Of a DNA stretch of 64,000 bases, positions 17,786 through 26,357 are shown one piece after another. Below the pieces are notes generated by a model. It was not told the DNA's origin. It saw only the letters and a list, made by a program, of their open reading frames with translations, and did not search any database. The position numbers were made by a program, and so were the translations under genes. Position 1 is the stretch's first letter, and each line of letters opens with the position of its first letter. Source of the DNA: Methylovirgula sp. (GTDB lineage: Bacteria > Pseudomonadota > Alphaproteobacteria > Rhizobiales > Beijerinckiaceae); assembly GCF_037200945.1 (NCBI RefSeq), contig NZ_JBBCGP010000001.1:3160501-3224500 (forward strand). Reading direction: 5' to 3'.

Positions 17786-18637
17786 ATGATAAACCATAAT
17801 GAAGATGCACGCCTCGATCGTCGCACTTTCGCGAAGCTCTCGGCCCTTGGCCTGTCGGCGGTTGTGGTCGGCGTGCCGGGCGTGACGCTCGCGCATACCG
17901 GGATCGTCTCCAAGCCCGAAGCCTTTACGGCGCTTCGCGATAAGCCTCTGAATATCGGCATCCTGATCTTCCCGAACATGGATCAGATCGACTTCACGGG
18001 GCCGTTCGAAGTCCTGTCGCGCCTGCCCAATGCCAAGGTGCATGTCATCGGTACGCAGCCAGGGAATTTTCGTGACCGCGGCGGGATGATCCTGACGCCC
18101 GACATTACGCTTGACGGTGTCCCGCCGCTCGATCTTCTTCAGGTGCCGGGCGGCCCGGGCCAGCAGGCCTTGATGCATGACGAACCTGTTCTGAGACTCA
18201 TTCGCGACCATGTTGCCGCTGGCAAGCCATTGTTTTCCGTTTGCACCGGCGCGCTCATTTGCGGCGCAGCAGGTGTTTTGAAGGGACGGCATGCGACGAC
18301 GCATTGGTCCGCCTTCGATCTACTTCCCTATTTCGGTGCTATCCCGGTCCGCGAGCGCGTCGTTATCGACGGCAACATCATCACCGCCGCCGGCGTTACG
18401 GCCGGCATCGATGGCGCGCTGACGGTCGCGGCTTTGCTGCGCGGAGACGCCGAAGCGCAACACATCCAGCTCGATATCCAATATGCGCCTGATCCGCCAT
18501 TCCACGCGGGCACACCTGAGACCGCGCCGCGCGACGTGCTGACGTCGGTCACTGCCGCCTACCGTCCGCTAACCGAAGCGCGGCTCTCGACGGCGCGGGA
18601 AATTGCAAGACAGCTCAGCGTCGCTGAGCCGCTTTAA
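17786..18637 (+). CDS. Tat-exported DJ-1/PfpI protein, isonitrile hydratase-like
   Basis: 283 residues. The N-terminus has DRRTFAK followed by LSALGLSAVVVGVPGVTLA, a twin-arginine signal, so the protein should act in the periplasm. The mature domain has Asp69 in IDFTGPFEVL and Cys153 in FSVCTGALICGAAGVLKG, which align with the catalytic Asp and Cys of isonitrile (isocyanide) hydratase, plus GRHATTHW and TAAGVTAGIDGAL. Substrate is inferred only from the fold family. It lies directly downstream of a regulator with the same sensor fold and upstream of an NTF2-like gene. Confidence 0.85.
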   Translation: MINHNEDARLDRRTFAKLSALGLSAVVVGVPGVTLAHTGIVSKPEAFTALRDKPLNIGILIFPNMDQIDFTGPFEVLSRLPNAKVHVIGTQPGNFRDRGGMILTPDITLDGVPPLDLLQVPGGPGQQALMHDEPVLRLIRDHVAAGKPLFSVCTGALICGAAGVLKGRHATTHWSAFDLLPYFGAIPVRERVVIDGNIITAAGVTAGIDGALTVAALLRGDAEAQHIQLDIQYAPDPPFHAGTPETAPRDVLTSVTAAYRPLTEARLSTAREIARQLSVAEPL

Positions 18638-18674
18638 GCGCGGCGCGCACTCACGAAAATCAGGAGATATGACA

Positions 18675-19082
18675 ATGCAGGTGACCTTCACTAAGCAGGT
18701 GACCTTCACTAAGAAGGAGCCGCCGCGCTGGCTGCTCGATATGTGGAAAGAGATCGACAACAAGACATTCGGGAATGGCTTCGACTGTTTTATGCAGGAC
18801 GCCGTTTGCAATCTTGGTGTGGCGGACTGGCACGGACGCGAAGCCATTCGCGCGAACCTGAAGGCCTTCATCGACACGGGTTTCACCGCCCTGCATCATG
18901 TGGCCGAATATTGGGACGGTGGATTTCTGAAAATATTCCATGGAGTCGTCGACATGACACCCGACAATGGGCCCGGGCCCAGCGTCCATCCGACAATGAC
19001 GCATTTCTTCTACATGGATGAAAAAGACCATGCCAAGGTGCGCCATTGGATCGGCGCGGTCGGCCCCGTCTCGTTCGGCTAG
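18675..19082 (+). CDS. NTF2-like/SnoaL-type small protein
   Basis: 135 residues of the cone-shaped NTF2-like type: PRWLLDMWKEIDNKTFGNGF (helix 1), DWHGREAIRANLKAFIDTG, HHVAEYWDGG and the VHPTMTHFFYMDE strand. The start is ATG 18675, with AGGAG 8 bases before; ATG 18669 is too close. The first codons contain an exact 18-bp tandem duplication giving QVTFTK twice. It sits 37 bp after the Tat DJ-1 gene and is probably cotranscribed. Members of this fold are enzymes or binding proteins; no specific role can be assigned. Confidence 0.75.
   Translation: MQVTFTKQVTFTKKEPPRWLLDMWKEIDNKTFGNGFDCFMQDAVCNLGVADWHGREAIRANLKAFIDTGFTALHHVAEYWDGGFLKIFHGVVDMTPDNGPGPSVHPTMTHFFYMDEKDHAKVRHWIGAVGPVSFG
18678..18713. 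repeat. 18-bp exact tandem duplication within a coding start
   Basis: CAGGTGACCTTCACTAAG occurs twice head to tail (18678-18695 and 18696-18713), in frame, right after the start codon of the NTF2-like gene. It is an in-frame slippage-type duplication and adds six residues. Confidence 0.9.
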
Positions 19083-19145
19083 GTCGTAGGCAGGCCGGAA
19101 TGACTTTGGCTTGCCATCTTCGCTGCATCGCGTCAAAACCCGCCG

Positions 19146-21011
19146 ATGCTGCATATTAGTGAATTAACCTACCGCCTCGGCCCCCGCGTTCTCTTCGATA
19201 AAGCGACAGCCGCCCTCCCCGAACGGGCGCGGATCGGCTTCGTCGGCCGCAACGGCACCGGCAAGACCACCCTGTTCAATATGATCGCCGGCGATCTGGC
19301 GCCTGATTCCGGCACGATCTCGGTACCAAAACAGATGCGGATCGGCCGCGTCGAACAGGAAGCGCCGGGTGGCCCAACCACCCTCCTCGATTTCGTCCTC
19401 GCCGCCGACACCGAGCGCGCTGCTCTCTTCGACGAAGCCGAGACGGCGACCGATCCTCATCGCATCGCCGAGATTCAGACGCGGCTTGTCGATATCGACG
19501 CCCATGCCGCGCCCTCGCGCGCCGCGCATATTCTTGCCGGTTTGGGTTTCGATCACGAGGCGCAGGGCCGACCGCTGTCCGAATTTTCCGGCGGCTGGCG
19601 GATGCGGGTGGCACTGGCGGCCGTGCTCTTTTCGGCGCCGGACCTGCTGCTCCTCGACGAGCCGACCAATTACCTCGATCTCGAAGGCACGCTCTGGCTC
19701 ATCGATTATCTCGCCCGCTATCCGGCGACGATCCTTGTCGTGAGCCATGATCGCGACCTGCTCGACGCTGTCGCCGACCATATCCTGCATCTCGATCAGG
19801 CCAAGTTGACCCTCTGGCGCGGCAATTACGAGGGTTTCGAGCGCCAGCGGCGCGAACAGCAGGCGGCCCTGTCGAAGCAGAAGAAGAAGCAGGACGCGCA
19901 GCGCGCGCATCTTCAGGCCTTCGTGGATCGCTTCCGCGCCCAGGCCACCAAGGCCAAACAGGCGCAGGCACGCATCAAGATGCTGGCCAAGATGGAACCG
20001 GTCGCTGCGATCGTCGATGGCGACGTTCAGCCCTTCGTCTTGCCCTCGCCGCAGAAGCCGCTGCGGCCGCCGATCCTGCGCATGGAAAACGCCGTCGCCG
20101 GCTATGGCGATACCCGTGTGTTGCAGAAACTGTCACTCACTATCGCCGAAGACGATCGCATTGGCCTGCTCGGCTCGAACGGCAACGGTAAATCGACCTT
20201 TGCCAAGCTCGTCGCCGGGCGGCTTGCGCCGATGGAAGGCCTTGTCGAGCGCAGCGCGAAGCTCGATGTCGGCTTTTTCGCGCAGCATCAGGTCGATGAT
20301 CTGAACGAAGGGGCGACGCCCTATCAATGTGTCGCCGAATTGATGCGCGGCGAGCCGGAGGCGAAGATCCGCGGCCGCTGCGCGCAGCTCGGCTTTCCCA
20401 ACGTCAAGGCGGATACCAAAATCGCGCTGCTGTCCGGCGGCGAGAAGGCGCGCCTCCTGATGGGCCTCGCGGCCTTCAACGGCCCGCATCTGTTGATCCT
20501 CGACGAGCCGACGAACCATCTCGACATCGACAGCCGCGCCGCTTTAATCGAAGCGATCAACGAATATCAGGGCGCGGTCATCCTCGTCTCGCACGATCGT
20601 TATCTGCTCGATGCCTGCGCCGACCGGCTCTGGGTCGTCGGCGACGGCCGCGTCGCGTCCTTCGATGGCACGATGGACGATTACAAGCGCCTCGTGCTGT
20701 CCGCCCGCGGCGACACGCCTGCGCGGACGAAGGCGAAACCGGAGGAAAGCTCCGAAACGCCGCCTCCGCCGCGCCCGGCCAAGGCGCCGCCGCTCAAGAA
20801 GCGCGTCGTGGCGGCTGAGGAGAAAATCGCCAAGTTCCAGGATCTGCTCGCCCGCGTCGACAAGGCTTTAATGACACCCGATGCTTTCGCGGCTTCGCCC
20901 GGTCACGCAGCGCAGCTCGCCCGCCAGCGTGGCGACCTTGCGAAGGCGCTTGCAGCCGCCGAAGACGAATGGCTGCAGCTTTCCGCGGAAGTCGAACTTG
21001 CGGCACGGTAA
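19146..21011 (+). CDS. ABC-F family ATP-binding protein
   Basis: Soluble tandem ABC ATPase with no membrane domain; ABC-F members act on ribosomes (translation factors, antibiotic protection) or in DNA repair (Uup). 621 residues. Walker A motifs GRNGTGKTTLF and GSNGNGKSTFAK, signatures LSEFSGGWRMRVALA and ALLSGGEKARLLMGLA, Walker B LLLLDEPTNYLDLE and LLILDEPTNHLDID. The linker at about 230-290 is rich in Gln/Lys/Arg, as in the ABC-F arm region. A Pro-rich hinge and charged coiled coil fill residues 530-621, as in Uup/YheS-type proteins. The start gives the usual LHISELTYRLGPRVLFD. Confidence 0.95.
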   Translation: MLHISELTYRLGPRVLFDKATAALPERARIGFVGRNGTGKTTLFNMIAGDLAPDSGTISVPKQMRIGRVEQEAPGGPTTLLDFVLAADTERAALFDEAETATDPHRIAEIQTRLVDIDAHAAPSRAAHILAGLGFDHEAQGRPLSEFSGGWRMRVALAAVLFSAPDLLLLDEPTNYLDLEGTLWLIDYLARYPATILVVSHDRDLLDAVADHILHLDQAKLTLWRGNYEGFERQRREQQAALSKQKKKQDAQRAHLQAFVDRFRAQATKAKQAQARIKMLAKMEPVAAIVDGDVQPFVLPSPQKPLRPPILRMENAVAGYGDTRVLQKLSLTIAEDDRIGLLGSNGNGKSTFAKLVAGRLAPMEGLVERSAKLDVGFFAQHQVDDLNEGATPYQCVAELMRGEPEAKIRGRCAQLGFPNVKADTKIALLSGGEKARLLMGLAAFNGPHLLILDEPTNHLDIDSRAALIEAINEYQGAVILVSHDRYLLDACADRLWVVGDGRVASFDGTMDDYKRLVLSARGDTPARTKAKPEESSETPPPPRPAKAPPLKKRVVAAEEKIAKFQDLLARVDKALMTPDAFAASPGHAAQLARQRGDLAKALAAAEDEWLQLSAEVELAAR

Positions 21012-21087
21012 CTTGGGCGCGGCTAAAAACTCGTGCTAGGCTGGCATTTCTCGATTCTGATCATAAATTTAGTGGACAATGCATAAA

Positions 21088-21108
21088 GCGTTTCCTATGC
21101 GGAAACGC
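21088..21108. promoter_or_regulatory. Palindrome upstream of the Rrf2 regulator, candidate operator
   Basis: GCGTTTCC and GGAAACGC form a perfect 8-bp inverted repeat with a 5-base centre, ending 22 bases before the ATG of the Rrf2 gene. Rrf2 dimers often repress their own promoter at such sites. It has no T-run, so a terminator is unlikely. Confidence 0.4.
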
Positions 21109-21130
21109 ATACCTTCCGCAAAGTCAGAAC

Positions 21131-21580
21131 ATGTTGACAAAAAAAGGAAAATACGGGCTCAAGGCGATGGTGCACCTCGCCGGCTATCCGCCGGGCGAGC
21201 CGTCCCTCGTAACCGACATTGCGACGATCAACGACATTCCGAAGAAGTTTCTCGATACGATCCTCGGCGAGTTGCGCAACGCCGGCTTCGTCAACTCGAA
21301 AAAGGGCAAAGGCGGCGGCTATACGCTCGCCCGCCCGGCGCAGGATATCCGCGTCGGCCATATCATCCGAGTCCTCGACGGGCCCTTGGCGCCAATCCAA
21401 TGCGCGAGCAAAACCGCCTACCGACGCTGCGACGACTGCACCGATGAGACAACCTGTGGCGTCCGGCTGCTGATGCTGCAGGCGCGCGAGGCGATCACGC
21501 AGGTTCTGGACAATCGGACGCTGGCCGATATGCGTGCTCTGGCCTTGAGCGGCGAGCAGGAATTCACCTATACGATCTGA
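21131..21580 (+). CDS. Rrf2-family transcriptional regulator with Cys cluster
   Basis: 149 residues from ATG 21131 (MLTKKGKYGLKAMVHLAGY). The winged helix spans about 1-80 with the typical recognition segment IPKKFLDTILGELRNAGFV and wing KKGKGGGYTLARP. Four cysteines follow in CASKTAYRRCDDCTDETTC (C-X8-C-X2-C-X5-C), unlike the C-X5-C-X5-C of IscR. They may bind an iron-sulfur cluster or sense thiols. Its targets are unknown; a palindrome upstream suggests autoregulation. Confidence 0.9.
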   Translation: MLTKKGKYGLKAMVHLAGYPPGEPSLVTDIATINDIPKKFLDTILGELRNAGFVNSKKGKGGGYTLARPAQDIRVGHIIRVLDGPLAPIQCASKTAYRRCDDCTDETTCGVRLLMLQAREAITQVLDNRTLADMRALALSGEQEFTYTI

Positions 21581-21696
21581 CGCCTCGACGCGGCAGGACT
21601 AGCCGGAAATGATCGGCTAAACCGGCTGTCGCGGCCGGCCGCATTTGTGTGGCTATAATAAGCTTATAAAACAAATAAAAGGGCGGTTTTCTTAAG

Positions 21697-22977
21697 ATGT
21701 CAGTTGAACCAAAGGTTTTGCTCCGGTCGCTGTTTGACGCCGCCGTCTCCGCCGCCGATCCGGCACGCGTTCTCGCCCAATATCTGCCGCCGCCGCCAAA
21801 GGGCCGGACGATCGTCATCGGCGCTGGCAAGGGCGCGGCCTCCATGGCGCGCGCCGTCGAGGCGGCGTGGACGGGCAAATTGTCGGGCGTCGTCGTCACC
21901 CGCTACGGTCATCATCTGCCGACCCGCGACATCGAAGTTTTGGAAGCGAGCCACCCAGTGCCCGACGCAGCCGGCCTCGCCGGTTCGAAGCGCCTATTGG
22001 CCGCCGTTCAGGGGCTGACGGAAAACGATCTCGTCATCTGCCTCATTTCCGGCGGTGCCTCCGCGCTCCTGCCGCTGCCGCTCGAAGGCTTGGAACTCAG
22101 TGACGAGCAAACGCTGAACAAGGCGCTGCTCAAATGTGGCGCGACGATCAGTGAGATGAACTGCGTGCGCCGGCATCTCTCCGCCATCAAGGGCGGACGG
22201 CTCGCTGTCGCCTGCCACCCGGCCAAGCTCGTGACGCTGCTGATCTCGGATGTGCCCGGCGACGAACCCGTCGATATCGGCTCCGGCCCGACGATCGCCG
22301 ACTCGACCACCTGCCAGGACGCGCTGACCATACTCACCCGCTACGGCATCGAGATGAACGACAAAGTGCGCGATGTCCTCGCCAGCGGACGTGGCGAAAG
22401 CATCAAGCCCGGCGACCCGCGTTTGAAAAACAGCGAAATCCATATGATCGCCACGCCGCAAATGGCGCTCGAAGCCGCGGCAGACGTCGGCCGTAAGCAC
22501 GGCTACACGGTTCACATCCTCAGCGACGATATCGAAGGCGAAGCGCGCGATGTCGGCAAAGTCATGGCGGCCATCTCCCGGCAAATCGCGCGGCATAACC
22601 AGCCCTTCACCGTCCCTTGCCTCATCCTGTCCGGCGGCGAGACTACGGTGACGGTGCGCGGCAACGGTCGCGGCGGCCGCAATGTCGAATTTCTGCTGTC
22701 GCTTGGCGTCGCGCTCGCGGGCCATCCCTGCATTCATGCCCTGGCGGGCGATACCGATGGTGTCGACGGGCTCGAAGATATTGCCGGCGCCTATCTCAGC
22801 CCGGACACACTTGCCCGCGCGTGGAAGCTCGGAATCAAGCCGCCGGATTCATTGGCGAACAACGACGGACACAGCTTCTTCGAAGCCCTAGGCGACAGCG
22901 TCGTCACGGGTCCGACGCTGACGAACGTCAATGATTTTCGCGCGATTCTCATTACGCCGGAAGCGGCCGGAGCCTGA
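21697..22977 (+). CDS. Glycerate 2-kinase (DUF4147; TtuD/GckA type)
   Basis: Phosphorylates D-glycerate to 2-phosphoglycerate, used in glyoxylate, tartrate and serine-cycle metabolism. Homologues were long annotated as hydroxypyruvate reductase. 426 residues. Family blocks: IVIGAGKGAASMARAVE, LVICLISGGASALLPLP, MNCVRRHLSAIKGGRLA, LLISDVPGDEPVDIGSGPT, CLILSGGETTVTVRGNGRGGRN and DTDGVDGLEDIAGA. The region before the ATG is AT-rich with TATAATAAGCTTATAA, a possible promoter. In a methylotroph this would serve the serine cycle; no other serine-cycle gene is in the window. Confidence 0.94.
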   Translation: MSVEPKVLLRSLFDAAVSAADPARVLAQYLPPPPKGRTIVIGAGKGAASMARAVEAAWTGKLSGVVVTRYGHHLPTRDIEVLEASHPVPDAAGLAGSKRLLAAVQGLTENDLVICLISGGASALLPLPLEGLELSDEQTLNKALLKCGATISEMNCVRRHLSAIKGGRLAVACHPAKLVTLLISDVPGDEPVDIGSGPTIADSTTCQDALTILTRYGIEMNDKVRDVLASGRGESIKPGDPRLKNSEIHMIATPQMALEAAADVGRKHGYTVHILSDDIEGEARDVGKVMAAISRQIARHNQPFTVPCLILSGGETTVTVRGNGRGGRNVEFLLSLGVALAGHPCIHALAGDTDGVDGLEDIAGAYLSPDTLARAWKLGIKPPDSLANNDGHSFFEALGDSVVTGPTLTNVNDFRAILITPEAAGA

Positions 22978-22980
22978 GAC

Positions 22981-23292
22981 TCAACCGGCCACGTGCGGGT
23001 GTTGTAACCAGCTTTCCGCATCGACACCGAAAACCCGCAGGCCTTCGATGAAAGTCTCGGACGGGTTCGCAAATTCGAGCAAATGCCCGTCGGCACGCCA
23101 CGTCGCGACCGCCGACAGCAAAACCTGGAGCGACTGCGCGCCGAACCGCTCGACTTGCCCCGCATTGATGACGATATCGCTGCCGCGACGAGCCAAAAGA
23201 TTTTCGGCCAGCAGCGAGACAGCCTTGATATCCAAAACTGGATCTAGGGAAAGGCTTGCTGCCTGGTCATGATCGTCCGCCCATTCCGCCAC
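22981..23292 (-). CDS. STAS-domain protein
   Basis: 103 residues, GTG start, a single STAS domain of the anti-sigma-antagonist/chemotaxis-associated type: SDIVINAGQVERFGAQSLQVLLSA has the strand and loop with a Ser at the usual phosphorylatable position, followed by EFANPSETFIEGLRVFGV. Such proteins act in partner switching or as small chemotaxis accessories. No kinase, phosphatase or chemotaxis gene is adjacent, so the partner is unknown. It ends 3 bp from the converging glycerate kinase stop. Confidence 0.8.
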   Translation of the reverse strand: MAEWADDHDQAASLSLDPVLDIKAVSLLAENLLARRGSDIVINAGQVERFGAQSLQVLLSAVATWRADGHLLEFANPSETFIEGLRVFGVDAESWLQHPHVAG

Positions 23293-23440
23293 GCCATTGC
23301 TCCATTCTTACGCATACTCGGCGTGAACTTGGCGGGTGGAAGTTACCAGCTGCTTCCGTTTGCCGTAGCTTCTGGCACATGGGCCGCGCTTTTTTGCAGA
23401 CAGCCTTTCCAAAACGTGACCTTGCGGGGCGTTTGCAGCC

Positions 23441-24133
23441 ATGAGCAGGATTCTCGTTACGGGCTTCGGCCCGTTTCCTGGCGTGAAAGACAATCCTTCA
23501 GCGCCGCTTATGACGGCTTTGCGAACGCGCCGCGGCCATTTCGAGCTATTGGGCATCCACCTTGAAACGCATGTTCTGCCAGTCGCTTATCACGGTCTCG
23601 CAGCGCGGCTCTCGGCATTGGCGGCTGACACCGCCCCCGACGCTATCCTGCATTTCGGCGTCGCCACCCGCCGGAAGATCATTTCGGTCGAGACCCGCGC
23701 CCGCAATCATGCCAATCGCAGCGCGCCGGATGCGCAAGGCGACAGGCCGCCGTCGGAACTACTCGACGGCAAAGCGGATAAGAGTCTCGCCGTGAGAATT
23801 CCTGCCGCCGGAATCGCCGCACGTATTCGCGCCGGCGGCATTGCCGCCGAGACCTCATGCGATGCCGGGGCTTATTTATGCAATGCGACGCTCTATGAAA
23901 CATTGCGAAGCCGGAAGAATCTGCCTGCCGGTTTTATCCATATCCCTTTTCCAGCGGGGCCACGAAACGCATCGCAGGTCAGCTTCGATCACATTGTCGC
24001 GGCCGCGGAGATTGCGATTGTTGCGCTCGTGCTGCATGTTCGCCAGGTGAATTCACTCGCCACCTCCACACCGGACAACACGCGTAAATCCATCAGCGCC
24101 GGCGTAATTCGCCGCGCGAAAGCGGTGGCATGA
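23441..24133 (+). CDS. pcp: Pyroglutamyl-peptidase I (C15 cysteine peptidase)
   Basis: Removes N-terminal pyroglutamate from peptides; cytosolic. 230 residues. The catalytic triad is visible: Glu84 in ISVETRARNHAN, Cys147 in DAGAYLCNATLYE and His167 in AGFIHIPFP. It begins with the family block ILVTGFGPFPGVKDNPS. The final 30 residues are a short extension. Its TGA overlaps the ATG of the TerC-like gene (ATGA), implying coupled translation. Confidence 0.92.
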   Translation: MSRILVTGFGPFPGVKDNPSAPLMTALRTRRGHFELLGIHLETHVLPVAYHGLAARLSALAADTAPDAILHFGVATRRKIISVETRARNHANRSAPDAQGDRPPSELLDGKADKSLAVRIPAAGIAARIRAGGIAAETSCDAGAYLCNATLYETLRSRKNLPAGFIHIPFPAGPRNASQVSFDHIVAAAEIAIVALVLHVRQVNSLATSTPDNTRKSISAGVIRRAKAVA

Positions 24134-24822
24134 GTCCTGCCCTTTCGAATTTCATCGTTCCAATCCTCGAAATCATTTGGATCGACGTGCTTTTGTCCGG
24201 CGACAATGCGGTGGTCATCGCGCTCGCCTGCGCCGGTCTGCCGAAAGAGCAGCGCCTCAGAGGTATAATCCTCGGCACGGCTGTGGCCATCGGCCTCCGG
24301 ATGATATTCACACTCCTCTTTGCAGACCTGCTTGGCTTGCCATTCATAAAATTGTTCGGTGGCTTGCTGCTCCTCTGGATCGCCGTCAAGCTTGCGCGTG
24401 ACGAGCGAAGCAAAAAGGCTATTGTCGAGCAGACGTCCATCTTCGCCGCTGTGCGAGTCATCGCTGTCGCCGATGCTGTGATGTCGCTCGATAATGTCAT
24501 CGCAATCGCCGCCGCGTCGAAAGGTTCGCCGCTCCTGATTCTCTTCGGACTTGGCCTCTCGATTCCGCTCATCATTTTCGGATCGAGCCTTGTGCTGGGA
24601 TTGATCAACCGCTTTCCCATGCTCATTTGGCTGGGCGCGGCGATGCTCGGTTTCATCGCCGGCCAAATGATCGCCCACGAGTTCACCACCGGCATGTGGC
24701 CATCGCCGCATTGGGCGATTGCGCAATGGCCCTATTTCATCCTGGTTTGCGGAGTCGCGGGCGCCGCGCTCGTCATATTGATCGCGCTCATGCTGCCGCG
24801 AAGAGAAAAAACAGCAGTCTAG
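24130..24822 (+). CDS. TerC/YjbE-family integral membrane protein
   Basis: Seven-helix membrane protein of the TerC family, which includes metal (mainly manganese) exporters. 230 residues. The paired acidic motifs DVLLSGDNAVVIALAC (helix 1) and DAVMSLDNVIAIAAAS (helix 4-5) are the likely ion pathway. Translationally coupled to pcp. Manganese export is known for some relatives and is only an inference here; I see no yybP-ykoY-like riboswitch upstream. Confidence 0.88.
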   Translation: MSPALSNFIVPILEIIWIDVLLSGDNAVVIALACAGLPKEQRLRGIILGTAVAIGLRMIFTLLFADLLGLPFIKLFGGLLLLWIAVKLARDERSKKAIVEQTSIFAAVRVIAVADAVMSLDNVIAIAAASKGSPLLILFGLGLSIPLIIFGSSLVLGLINRFPMLIWLGAAMLGFIAGQMIAHEFTTGMWPSPHWAIAQWPYFILVCGVAGAALVILIALMLPRREKTAV

Positions 24823-25457
24823 GCAAGCGCCTTCGCCACTTCGGCGCGCAACAGCGGCAAGACATTTTTTTCGAACCACGGATTGCGTGTGATCCAGGCA
24901 TTGTTGCGCCAGGACGGATGCGGCAGCGCGATGATCCGCGGCGTCAAGCGCGCATGACTCTCCCAATCGCCGACGATATCGGCGAGCAATGCACCTTTGG
25001 GCACCGCATACCCTGCCCGCGTCAGATGATAGTCCTGTGCGTAGCGGCCGATCGCGACGACGCAAGCGACCTGCGGCATGAGCGCAAAAAGCGCGTCGTG
25101 CCAAAGTACGCGGCACTCGCGACGCGGCGGCAGATCCGCCTTCGCAGCATTCAGTCCAGGAAAACAAAACCCCATCGGCACAATGGCAAAACGAGACTCG
25201 TCGTAGAAAGTCTCGCGCGTGACATTCATCCAGGCGCGAAGCCGATCGCCGGAGGGATCGTTGTAAGGAATGCCGGTGTTATTGACGCGTGTGCCGGGCG
25301 CTTGCCCGGCGAGCACCAGCCGCGCGCTCGTCGAGACGCGCAGCACGGGCCGTGGCTCCTGCGGCAGGCGCATCGGTTCAGGCAAATCGCGGCAATAGCG
25401 GCAGGCGCGAATGCGGGCCGCGTAGGCATCGAGGTCAGAGGTTGAGACTGAGTCCAT
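24819..25457 (-). CDS. Uracil-DNA glycosylase family protein
   Basis: 212 residues from ATG 25457. Resembles the uracil-DNA glycosylase superfamily, family 4/5-like branch: LVLAGQAPGTRVNNTGIPYNDPSGDRL is the first active-site loop (shown by its core GQAPG), and LPHPSWRNNAWITRNPWFE is the second. N-terminal CRYC plus Cys in CFPG and RREC could bind an iron-sulfur cluster. Start overlaps the 3' end of the upstream hydrolase gene by 23 bp, so the two are probably cotranscribed. Substrate range is not evident; the family includes members of unknown function. Its stop overlaps the end of the TerC-like gene by 4 bp. Confidence 0.82.
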   Translation of the reverse strand: MDSVSTSDLDAYAARIRACRYCRDLPEPMRLPQEPRPVLRVSTSARLVLAGQAPGTRVNNTGIPYNDPSGDRLRAWMNVTRETFYDESRFAIVPMGFCFPGLNAAKADLPPRRECRVLWHDALFALMPQVACVVAIGRYAQDYHLTRAGYAVPKGALLADIVGDWESHARLTPRIIALPHPSWRNNAWITRNPWFEKNVLPLLRAEVAKALA

Positions 25458-26265
25458 CTTTGGCGACGATAAGTCCGGCGGCCTGCATTTCAGGGATTTT
25501 GGCAATAGCGGACGGGCCCATATGCGTAACGGCGATGCGTTTGGCGGTGAAGCCCTTGAGCTTGCCCTTGAGCTCTTGCCAATGCAAATGATTCGGCACG
25601 GGCTCGTCGCCGGACGAACATTCAACGATGAAGAGGTCAGCGTCAGCAGCAATGAGGTTCAAGACGTCTGTCCAGGCCGTGTCGCCTGAATACGCAAACA
25701 CGTGTTTGCCGTCCGAAAGCCGAATGCCCGTCGGACGACTTCCCGGTGAATGGATGACGTCGAAAGTCTCCAGTCCAAGCCCCGCCACCGTCGCCGTTTC
25801 GCCGCCCGAAATCTCCTGTACGCGCCAGTCGAAATCCCATTCGATCGCCGCGCTGCCGGGGAAAAGCAGATCGAAGACTTCCTGCAGCCGCTCCTTGAGA
25901 CCAAACGGCCCAACGATCAGAAGCGGCTTACGCCGTCCGGCAACGAACTGAGCGTGCAACAGAAGTGCCGGGATGCCGCCAAAATGGTCGCCGTGCAGAT
26001 GGCTCACCACGATCGCATCGATGTCGTTGCTATCGAAACCGAGCTTCTGCCAAGCGATCATCGAACCGGAGCCGAAATCCACCAATACGGTGGTCGCTGC
26101 GGCGTCAATCCGGATGCAGGTGTGCGCCCGCCCGCCCGAGCCGAAGGCATCCCCTGAACCGACGATCGTGACCTTCATATCGTCGAGCGGGGCGAAATCG
26201 CGGGGTTGCTCATCATCGCCGGAATCAACATGGAAATTTGCAACAAGCTTCGAAAAAAACGACAT
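25435..26265 (-). CDS. RNase Z-like metallo-beta-lactamase-fold hydrolase
   Basis: 276 residues. The metal motif is SHLHGDHFGG, with further ligands in YSGDTAWTD and THMG; the segment VDFGSGSMIAWQKLGFD and the HSPGSRPTGIRL strand fit the RNase Z/arylsulfatase-like branch. No exosite arm typical of true tRNase Z is obvious, so the substrate is unknown. Start at 26265 adds 29 residues before MKVTIVGSGDAFG; the ATG at 26178 is an equally plausible start, since neither has a strong ribosome site. Confidence 0.85.
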   Translation of the reverse strand: MSFFSKLVANFHVDSGDDEQPRDFAPLDDMKVTIVGSGDAFGSGGRAHTCIRIDAAATTVLVDFGSGSMIAWQKLGFDSNDIDAIVVSHLHGDHFGGIPALLLHAQFVAGRRKPLLIVGPFGLKERLQEVFDLLFPGSAAIEWDFDWRVQEISGGETATVAGLGLETFDVIHSPGSRPTGIRLSDGKHVFAYSGDTAWTDVLNLIAADADLFIVECSSGDEPVPNHLHWQELKGKLKGFTAKRIAVTHMGPSAIAKIPEMQAAGLIVAKDGLSLNL

Positions 26266-26357
26266 CGCTTCGTCCAGGAAGTTGAGACATTAACTCGCGA
26301 ACGCGCTTACGCTTTTTCGCGCCCCTCCGGCACGGGTAACTCGGCTGAAGCATATAT

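Noticed and set aside
23293..23440. Possible metal riboswitch upstream of pcp and the TerC-like gene
   Set aside because: I could not build the conserved paired stems and loops of yybP-ykoY or any other class I know.
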